Below, piece by piece: positions 56,762 to 64,000 of a stretch of DNA of 64,000 nt. The stretch is taken from assembly GCA_022560025.1 (NCBI GenBank), contig JAFISE010000085.1, forward strand, positions 981-64,980. Reading direction: 5' to 3'. The translations under genes were made by a program, and so were the position numbers. Each line of letters opens with the position of its first letter. The first letter of the stretch is position 1. Source of the DNA: Stagonosporopsis chrysanthemi (Eukaryota > Ascomycota > Dothideomycetes > Pleosporales > Didymellaceae). The notes under the pieces are model-generated. The model saw nothing but the letters and a program-made list of their open reading frames with translations, searched no databases and was not told the origin of the DNA.

Positions 56762-57793
56762 TTACGGTGCCCCGCTATACAACTGCTTCGCATTCTTCTT
56801 GAACCCAGTCACGACACTCTGACCCTTAGCGCCCGTCGCCCAAGCCGCAAACTGCTGCGCAAGCGTGGCGTTCCTTGCCTTGTTTCCTACAAGCAGGTGT
56901 CCTGGCAGCAGTAACGGATCATCCTCATCATCAGTACCAACCTTGAACTGCTTCAGTGCGGCTGTGAGATTAGGCTGTAGCTGCTCAAGCGACAAAAATG
57001 TCCCGCGGTCCGTCAACGTGTACTGCTTTAACAGGCTCGCTGTGCTCAACGCCTGAATTGGGAACGCCGGATATTGGTGATACCATGTCGAATATGGTAG
57101 TCCCCAGGGCACCTGACCAATACCTAGCCACAAAAAGGATTCCTTCAGGTTCGTGGCCGACTTGTCGTACCGGGTCAGGAAGCGCGTCGGGACAGCGGTC
57201 TTTGCGGTGTTCAACTCGCCTGCTTGGTAAATCTTCGCAAAGATTGAGGTCGCGCTCATGGTATCGTTTACGTCAGCTGGGTTCTCCAGCGGCCCTGCAA
57301 TGATGAAGTGATCGCGGAAGAGGTAGTAGCGGCCCGTTTTGGGGTCGATGATGCCCTGTTCCGCGGCTACCTGTTCGGCTGCAGGAACGTAGGAGATTCC
57401 AAGATCTGCTTCACCTGTTTGGAGATTCCTAATTGTGAATGTTGTGTCGCTCAATACCTAGGTCAAAGAGGTCAGTATATGTGGCACCCATGGGTTGGAA
57501 GCGCAGTTCGTCTGCAACGTACCCATCCGATGCTGAAAGGCTGTGAACCATTGGCTACACTGTCTTGAATGAATGCATCGGCGAGAGCTGCATGACAAGT
57601 TAGCATGTTTTATTGTACTGTGCCCGCAGATTGCACCTTTAACCAGGCCACTCTGTCCAGCACCTCCGGTTGCTATGCGCAAGGCCGTGTTGTTGCTTGT
57701 CGAATTATAACCACCGTTGTATATCTCTGTAGGATCAACGAGCGCATTCACACAGCTGCATACGACTGTAATTGTAGAGAGGAATCGCAACAT
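56762..57793 (-). CDS. Secreted substrate-binding-protein-like (PBP fold)
   Basis: Three exons, 57637-57793, 57533-57597 and 56762-57457, 305 aa. A signal peptide (MLRFLSTITVVCSCVNAL) is followed by a periplasmic-binding-protein type II layout: LRIATGGAGQSGLVKALADAF and IRNLQTGEADLGISYVPAAEQVAAEQG, the strand-loop expected for an anion-binding cleft, and later PFPIQALSTASLLKQY-like and GHLLVGNKARN segments. In bacteria such proteins feed tungstate, phosphate or sulphate transporters. Fungal secreted homologues exist without a known partner. No permease is nearby; a scavenging or ligand-sequestering role is inference. The two upstream introns give one coherent frame. Confidence 0.78.
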
Positions 57794-58775
57794 TTTGGGA
57801 AAGACGGTATATGGGTTTTTGCAAGAGTGACTAGAGATTTGTTCGGCAATGGAGACTTCGCCTGACTTTTATGTTTTCTTGACAACTCATGTTACTTCCT
57901 TCAGCTCAGAATTGATACATGGGGCGAGCTGTGCTAAGGTTGTATTGCATGCACATAGCTTGGTGTTCGACGGTGACGGTAACAGCTGAACAGGGCGCCA
58001 CAAGCTGGCTGCAAGCGGTAGCACCATGATCTGATAGGCAGACCAGATCTCGGAGCTTCCCATAGGGCTGGACACACCACTGCTAAGAAGACTGCCCTTA
58101 AAGCAGCGCGCCCCAGACAGCCATGGAAAGAAGCCATTCGGAAGACAGTAGTGCATTTTGGGGCTACATGGTCGCCTCGATGCTTGTAACCTGTCGCGCA
58201 TACCAGAGAGCCCTCCTACTGCATCCATGGCTGTTTCTCAGCCCGTTAATTTAATTCTGTTTGGTAAAATTGCGTTGTAGACCACGTGAACGTAGTGATG
58301 CGCGATCGATCGTCACAAGTGCTTATCAAGGATGACATCATATCGCTCAGCTGAGCCGCTGAGTATGGAGTTGGGCTGAGAAAGTCCGACAGCTGAACTA
58401 TTAGATACAAGTGCTTGAGAAATTCGAGATTGTTGAGTCCCTCGTGCAACTGCGTAGAAGCTTGTCCTGGTAAGGCATGCTTCTGCAGTGATATGTGAGA
58501 GCGGCGGCTTCTTCGGCTTCTTCGGGGTTTGGAGGTTTGTTGCTAACGCAGCTTCGCAAGTGACACAGATTGACAAAAGTAGCAGCTGAGTACTCAAACA
58601 GGCAAACTCCCACTGAGATCGTTTCCATACCGTGACTAGTGCATTGGCTTGCATTGCCGAAGGATTTCGGGATTGGTAATCAACGCCAGAGTGTAGCAAC
58701 AGCGCATACATAAGGTCGTTGTTCGTGCATGCAGCGTCCACCCCATCGCCACAACACAGTAATAGCAATTTCGCA
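57794..58775. other. Divergent intergenic region, 1 kb
   Basis: Between the divergent starts of the PBP-like and PRISE-type genes; contains both promoters. A 260-codon frame on the minus strand (58313-59095) overlaps the next gene's first exon antisense and has no domain; it is not called. Confidence 0.5.
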
Positions 58776-59979
58776 ATGTCGCACGCTCTCATCTTCGGCG
58801 CCTCTGGAATATCAGGCTGGGCGATCCTGAACGCAATCACGTCGTATCCGACTCCGGATTCTTTTGCAAAGATTACCGGACTGTCGAATCGACCGCTTAC
58901 GCTCGAGCAGGCATACTTGCCACGAGATCCTCGGCTGAACTTGGTCAATGGAGTCGATCTGACCAAGTCTGTATCTGAGGTAGTGCAAATGTTGAAGGAA
59001 AAGGTTGAAGATGCGCATACTATCTCACACGTCTTCTTCACTGGTATGCATAGCTGTCTAACGTACAAATGACCAGCACTGACAGGCACCAGCATACATT
59101 CAAACCGACGACTTCGAAAGCCTGAAAAAAGTCAACACGGCTCTTCTTGATACCGCTGTCCGTGCGATTGAGCAAGTTTCGCCTGGGCTCAAGACAATCG
59201 TTCTGCAGACTGGCGGCAAAGGTTACGGCCTTGAATTCCCTGACAAACTCACCATAAGCACGCCTCTGCGAGAGAACATGCCGCGAATTCCTGAGCCCTA
59301 CGCAAGCAGACTTTTCTATTACTCCCAGCACGACCTGCTTGCCGAGCTGTCGAAGGGGAAGAATTGGACGTTCACAGAAGTGCGACCTGATGGCATAATT
59401 GGATTTACGCCAATCAACAATGCGATGAATCTAGCGCAGGGAATTGGATTGTATCTAACAATCTACCGCGAAGTGCACGGTCAAGGCGCGAGAGTGAATT
59501 GGCCCGGCACCGAGAAGAGCTGGAAGTGTAAGCATTCGGACACAGCCCAAGATATTCTGGCGAAGTTCGAGATCTATGCTGCGACGCATATCGAAGAATG
59601 CGGCAATGGTGGCGTATTCAACATCGCGGATGGCAAGACCGTTACATGGGAGCAAGTCTGGCCGAAGCTGTGCGCTAATTTTGGCCTGGAAGGGGTTGGA
59701 CCAGCTTCTAGTCCAGTGCCGATGGATGAATTTGTGAAGAGCAATGTTGATGTGTGGAGCAAGTTGACAGAGAGGTATGGATTGAAAAAAGGTACGGTTG
59801 AGGAGCAGAATTGGCCTTTTGTTCGCTTCATGCTGGTACAGTTTGACTTTGATCGGCAGTATGATTTGACACGAATTCGAGAGGTTGGGTTCAATGAGGA
59901 GATTGAAACAGCGGAGGGATATATCGAAGCTTGGGAGAAAATGAGAACAGCGAAGGTACTGCCACCTAAAATAGCTTGA
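58776..59979 (+). CDS. PRISE-type enone reductase (progesterone 5-beta-reductase/iridoid synthase-like SDR)
   Basis: Two exons, 58776-59043 and 59093-59979, 384 aa. The first strand gives ALIFGASGISGWAILN (the atypical GASGISG motif of this family) and a SNRP basic patch for NADPH. The catalytic segment FYYSQHDLLAEL supplies Tyr and TVLQTGGKGYG the preceding Lys-bearing strand, followed by FTEVRPDGIIGFTPINNAMNLA, a strong family signature. PRISE enzymes reduce activated C=C bonds of enones, including steroid enones. In this setting it could reduce an enone produced by the P450 on the triterpene. Confidence 0.9.
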
Positions 59980-60022
59980 GCGTCATGGAGGCGCGTAGTC
60001 CCATTGATAGAGCAGTCTGAAT

Positions 60023-62158
60023 TCAGGGCGACTGTGCAGAGAAATCGTACACCGGTATTGGAGTCTCAAGAGTGGCAGCAGTGGTGCAGGGATCGAAAAG
60101 GTCTCCAAGGAAGAGATGATTAGACCATCCTTCCATACCGTCTAGAAACAATCCATTCGTGTCGAGGATGTCTAAATTGTTGTTAGACTGCGAGTCCTGC
60201 GTGGCGTTTGACAGCTCATGTGACCCTACAACGGGATGTGCAAGCGCCTTATCGAACAGCTGAGTGATCCATGCACTGGCGTCCCACGTCTCGCGATGGA
60301 CATGCAATGCCATCTTGCAATTAGTCAGCGCCGACCTCCCCAGGCTTGCCGTCATTAGATTACTGCTCCTTGATTGGACAAAGAAGACAACGCAGGCCAT
60401 GAACAGGCCATGAAATAGCTCATGCGGAGGGACAAGTTCTTCAGAAGCTGTCACCATAGAACAAGCAAGGGAGGCGATCTGCTGCGCCGAAAGACTGGCA
60501 ACCTCATCTCCGAGCCAGGTTGAAGGTGAAAGAGGGTTGTCGGTATCTGTCATAGAATTCGGTTTTATGTGCGTGAGGATCCTGTTATGGCTGTACAATA
60601 TAGAGAGCGTCGTGCGAAAGACATCTGTATGCATACTGTCGAAGTCGTTCCATTTCAAGGCGCTCGGGAGTCCATTCCGCCAATGCAACAATAGTTCATG
60701 TAGCAACGAGGGTGTATTCACTTCCTGACTCCTTGGGTAGAAGCGAACCGTGACGATCTGACGAAGCAAAAGTGCCAGCTTGGATGCTTGAATCTGATAC
60801 AAGCCTGAAAGGCGTAAGAGATCAGATGAATTTTCGTTAAGTACGGTTAGCCCGCCATACTCGAAATCTTCCATTGTCAGTTCGTCTACGTCGCAGTGAT
60901 CGAGATTGATCCTGAATGGACGACCATGCATTGATGCGCAAGCTGCATCTCTGACTACTAAGGTCCACCACAGCCGCTTCAGGAGACCCCGATCTTGAGC
61001 CGCTATGTTTATTCCAGCCATAGAACGATGACAGCCAATCGTTTCAGCGATTGTGACGCCGGTGGAGATCCAGGTATAGAAATTCCAGTGGTTATTGGGG
61101 CTGCCTCCCCAGAAGCTCAGTATAATTGCCACCTGTAGCGTTGTGATCTTACTGCTCTCATAGCCTACGTCGAATAGTGCTTTAGCTTTGCAGTAGAATT
61201 TGGCGCGGGCTTGTTTTCTTTCATTGAATCCAGCCTGGTGCAGGATGCGTAGCGGACAGAAGGTGGCGGCCAGAAAGCATATTGAATGCAGTAAGATCCA
61301 CGGTAGCTTTTGAGCTTTGTGCTGCAGTAAAAATTCTTGTGGGTTAATGATTGGATAAAGTGGGAAAACTCGTTCCATAAAAACCGCAACGAGGACCTCC
61401 AGAATTGCATCGGGAGGTGCCGTGAAGGCTTGTTTGGCTTCTAGGTATGAGATGTCTTCGGACGGAATGCCAGCGGGATGACTCGTTTGGGATGAGGCTT
61501 GTGCTGAAGTAGTTGCATCGGTCGGCCCAGAGACATGCAGCAAGGGCCGACCAGTGCTGTTCCGCGAAACGATACCAAGAGGAAAAGCTTCTCCAACATA
61601 CGCGATGGAACCCTTGTCCATGGGTTCTCTGTGGTCGCGACTATCAAGTATGCCTTCGAATACCGTCGACCAACTGGCGTCATTTGGCCTCGATTCGGGC
61701 TGTGGCTCGGTAACTACAAAGGGTGGTCCATCTTGAGGTTGCACACTGGCTGGCGCTGTGAAGCGTTGAGCGTGTCCAGCTTCCGTCGTGACAGGAGATA
61801 TATGGGGGTCTTGTCCCCGTGAGCCCGGAAGATCCCTTGTGTTGGTGGCACCCTTGTTGGTGTGAGAGGTGTTAGATTTGTTCACTGCACTAGAGGCACA
61901 CCGTCGTGGCTTCCGGATATAGATGCCTCTCCGAGACTGAATCAACGTACAATCGGGCTCCCCCCTCTGCTCGCAACGTGTGCACGGAGTGCCACGCTCG
62001 CTGGCATCGCACTTGACGCGTTTCGCATTGCATAAGCGACATGCTTTGGCGGTACGGACACGTGCGGGGCGAATCTCAGAGTATGTAGATACTTCCGAAC
62101 GAGCGCTACTTGCCACGTTCGATGCATCTGAAGGTTTCGATGAAGCGCTTGCCATCAC
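60023..62158 (-). CDS. Zn2Cys6 transcription factor with fungal-specific TF domain
   Basis: Single exon, 711 aa, convergent with the PRISE gene and only 43 bp from its end. The binuclear zinc cluster is Cys40-x2-Cys43-x6-Cys50-x8-Cys59-x2-Cys62-x7-Cys70 (ACRLCNAKRVKCD). A long Ser/Thr/Pro-rich linker leads to the fungal-specific middle homology region from about residue 240 (FMERVFPLYPIINPQEFL, GCHRSMAGINI, RLWWTLVVRDAACASMHGRPFRI). Such factors bind CGG triplets as dimers and are often pathway-specific. Its position between the reductases makes it the likely local regulator of the cyclase cluster. The second Met of the MM pair could also be the start. Confidence 0.93.
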   Translation of the reverse strand: MMASASSKPSDASNVASSARSEVSTYSEIRPARVRTAKACRLCNAKRVKCDASERGTPCTRCEQRGEPDCTLIQSRRGIYIRKPRRCASSAVNKSNTSHTNKGATNTRDLPGSRGQDPHISPVTTEAGHAQRFTAPASVQPQDGPPFVVTEPQPESRPNDASWSTVFEGILDSRDHREPMDKGSIAYVGEAFPLGIVSRNSTGRPLLHVSGPTDATTSAQASSQTSHPAGIPSEDISYLEAKQAFTAPPDAILEVLVAVFMERVFPLYPIINPQEFLLQHKAQKLPWILLHSICFLAATFCPLRILHQAGFNERKQARAKFYCKAKALFDVGYESSKITTLQVAIILSFWGGSPNNHWNFYTWISTGVTIAETIGCHRSMAGINIAAQDRGLLKRLWWTLVVRDAACASMHGRPFRINLDHCDVDELTMEDFEYGGLTVLNENSSDLLRLSGLYQIQASKLALLLRQIVTVRFYPRSQEVNTPSLLHELLLHWRNGLPSALKWNDFDSMHTDVFRTTLSILYSHNRILTHIKPNSMTDTDNPLSPSTWLGDEVASLSAQQIASLACSMVTASEELVPPHELFHGLFMACVVFFVQSRSSNLMTASLGRSALTNCKMALHVHRETWDASAWITQLFDKALAHPVVGSHELSNATQDSQSNNNLDILDTNGLFLDGMEGWSNHLFLGDLFDPCTTAATLETPIPVYDFSAQSP

Positions 62159-62207
62159 GTATCAAAGTCATTGACTAGTTGAACTGCCGGTGAAGTGTTT
62201 GAGAGGC

Positions 62208-62219
62208 CGGACATAACCG
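62208..62219. promoter_or_regulatory. CGG-N6-CCG site close to the regulator's start
   Basis: CGG-ACATAA-CCG lies about 50 bp upstream of the Zn2Cys6 gene's ATG. CGG triplets inverted with six-base spacing are a classical zinc-cluster target (the Ppr1 type), so self-regulation is plausible. A site so near the ATG could lie in the leader; it is unproven. Confidence 0.35.
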
Positions 62220-62365
62220 AGCGGAGCTAATGACTAAGCGTCGCCTACCCCACTCTGTAGCCATCTTATCGTCTTCACTACACATATCCCGCTCGGGGCA
62301 TCAATGCTGGTGTCAGAAACATTGGCGTAAGACCTGCCATTATTGCCATGTACTCTGTGGATCTT

Positions 62366-63284
62366 TCAACATGGAATCTCCTCGCCATCAGGGCCGAAAA
62401 ATTTGCCGTGCGACTCCTCTAACGTAGCGTTTTCAACCTTTCACGGCTTTGTTAGTACCCAGCTTCAAAAGCACTAATCCGCACTCACCACTTGTAGGAT
62501 GTTCTGGGCGCTCTGTTCCACTGAGATAGCGAATGGTTCTGGGTCAATTCCTTGGGCTTTGAGAGTTCCGTAAGCTGCCTTTGCAACTTCCGTCGCAACC
62601 GAACTGCAGATTTACGTTAGCGCGTACAGAACGGCGGATGAAAGTATGCTCACCCCGGATGTTGCATCCAAATGATGATTTCCTGCTGCTCGAGGGAGAG
62701 CCACCGGAAGAGAAAATTGCCCATGACCTTGCTCGCGCCATACGCTGATACGTCAAGCGTAGTATTCATGGCTGTCAAGCTTCCAACACCGCTGGACATA
62801 TACATGAATTTAGGCTTCGTTTCTTTCCTAGAATTACGCAGCAATAGTACGACAGACTTATACAGCTCCAGCTGGCCATACACGTTGCTATTGATGAAAG
62901 GCTGAATGTCTGAGATTTCGGCCTCGGTGATCTTCGGACTCATGCTGGCCTTACCGGCATTGGCGAGGACAAGGTCGAGGCTGTCAAAGTTATGCTCGGA
63001 TTTCAAGGACGCAATGCCGCGCTTGATAGTCTCCACGGAACCGACATCGACCTCGATAACAATTAAACGAGATCCGGGCCCTTTTGGAAGCAAGTAAAGA
63101 GATCCGGCAGTTGCACTACTACGGACTGCCGCCACGATGGTGACACTAGGCAGGTTGAGATATGCCGCAATGAGTCCTTTACCGATACCTGTCATAGAGG
63201 GAGTCAGTTCTATTTCTTTGGCAGCAGAATTTTGTATGTACCGCGGCTTGCGCCTGTGATGAGGACAGTAGTGTTCGAGGACAT
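62366..63284 (-). CDS. Short-chain dehydrogenase/reductase
   Basis: Four exons: 63242-63284, 62654-63188, 62489-62603 and 62366-62437, 254 aa. The cofactor loop TGASRGIGKGL is created only by the first splice. LVLANAGKAS and YMSSGVGS follow, then the catalytic YGASKVMGN (Tyr and Lys four apart). The ending SHGKFFGPDGEEIP is typical of a fungal aflatoxin-ketoreductase-like SDR group. It probably reduces a ketone or oxidises an alcohol with NADP(H). It lies 0.2 kb from, and on the same strand as, the Zn2Cys6 gene, at the right edge of the likely triterpenoid group. Confidence 0.88.
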
Positions 63285-63872
63285 TGTTTGTGAGACCAAA
63301 AGATGATTGTACTGATGAGCGTGGGCATAAGTGCTGCCATGAGCACTACATATATATACTGAAAGCAGTCATTGCAAGGCGATCAAACTCGTCCGAAGTT
63401 GATGTGCTGTATCTAGCACCGCATGCACCCTCCAGGAATTGTAGGGATAGATCTTATGGTTATGGAGAGCTTGCGGAGTTTATTGACCAAAGTGAGACTA
63501 GCTATTACGACTAGCGGAGTTTGGGTTAAAGCTAGCGGACCCTCCTCATGCTTTGCCTACTATCATCTTCCCTTCAACCTCTCGACGAGAGCTACCGCGG
63601 ACGAAAGCTGAACGATCACAGCGGGAGCTTGGACTTCGAGAAGCATAGCATGTTCCGCAATGGAGAAGGCGACCCGTCACAAATCTTGTGTAGCATGTAT
63701 CCAAACCAAGCGAAAGTGCGACCGAACTCAGCCAAGGTGCCAACGCTGCAGTGCAAGAGGATCTGGCTGCCATTATATCGGCCGGAATAGAGTACTGCAA
63801 CAGCAAGCGGTGGAGCAATCTATAATAAGCACAGTTACAGGATGGCAGCCACACACCTTGGAAGTGGAGTAC
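63285..63872. other. Divergent intergenic region at the right edge
   Basis: About 590 bp between the divergent SDR and the partial gene; no other gene supported. Confidence 0.5.
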
Positions 63873-64000
63873 ATGAGTCCGGCAGCACTGTTCTCTTCGA
63901 CTTCAAACGAAGACATCTTCAATTTTCCAAACCACACTTTCAATCTACCATTCGATATCCAGTCACTCGTTCCTAATATCGGTGATCTTATCGCCGAACC
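63873..64000 (+). CDS. Partial gene, 5' end only
   Basis: An ATG opens a frame of 42 codons that runs off the window (SPAALFSSTSNEDIFNFPNH... onward). No stop or intron signal is seen and no family is recognisable from so little sequence. Direction away from the SDR suggests a new transcription unit sharing its upstream region. Confidence 0.45.
   Translation, partial: MSPAALFSSTSNEDIFNFPNHTFNLPFDIQSLVPNIGDLIAE

Noticed and set aside
58313..59095. 260-codon minus-strand frame
   Set aside because: Overlaps antisense to the well-supported PRISE gene and lacks a domain.
1..64000. CRISPR arrays, rRNA, riboswitches and bacterial operons
   Set aside because: The window is eukaryotic with spliceosomal introns; no such structures were seen. 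No tRNA could be identified with confidence by eye.

Overview
This is nuclear DNA of a filamentous ascomycete. Genes carry short GT-AG introns (mostly 45-75 nt). The content is typically fungal: a HET-domain protein, a cutinase, a Zn2Cys6 regulator, a fungal bZIP factor, a DPR-type dehydrin-like protein and an oxidosqualene cyclase/P450 neighbourhood. The mix fits Dothideomycetes best, but that is an inference and no marker gene here settles it. About 25 protein genes can be modelled with frame-consistent exons; three or four gene relics lie between them.

1-14 kb: a decamer tandem repeat, then a HET-domain gene with a C-terminal zinc-knuckle array built from identical-length micro-exons, a SPOUT-type RNA methyltransferase, a small membrane protein with a C-terminal CxxC, a zinc-type alcohol dehydrogenase/enoyl reductase, a decayed P450 fragment, an SDR, a fructosamine-kinase-like protein and a cutinase.

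14.6-20 kb: an FAD monooxygenase of the salicylate-hydroxylase type next to a glutathione transferase and a 568-residue fusion of two GST-like units. This looks like a small aromatic-catabolism or detoxification group.

21.5-42.5 kb: more housekeeping-like genes. They are a bZIP factor, a phosducin-like protein, a SNX3-type sorting nexin, a sodium:solute symporter, a DPR-repeat dehydrin-like protein, an Rrt8/EI24-like membrane protein with an open extension past its stop, a Ser/Pro/Gln-repeat membrane protein, an alkaline phosphatase whose last intron cannot be spliced in frame with canonical sites, and a divergent photolyase.

42.6-64 kb: an accessory stretch. It holds a HET relic, a 7-TM rhodopsin-domain protein, a calycin-like small protein, a Cys-rich ABCG half transporter, a P450, an oxidosqualene cyclase with unusual active-site motifs, an ankyrin relic, a secreted substrate-binding-like protein, a PRISE-type reductase, a Zn2Cys6 regulator and an SDR. 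Cyclase, P450, two reductases, exporter and local regulator together read as a candidate triterpenoid biosynthetic cluster, roughly 45.2-63.3 kb. It is the most promising undescribed system here. The window ends inside the first exon of another gene.
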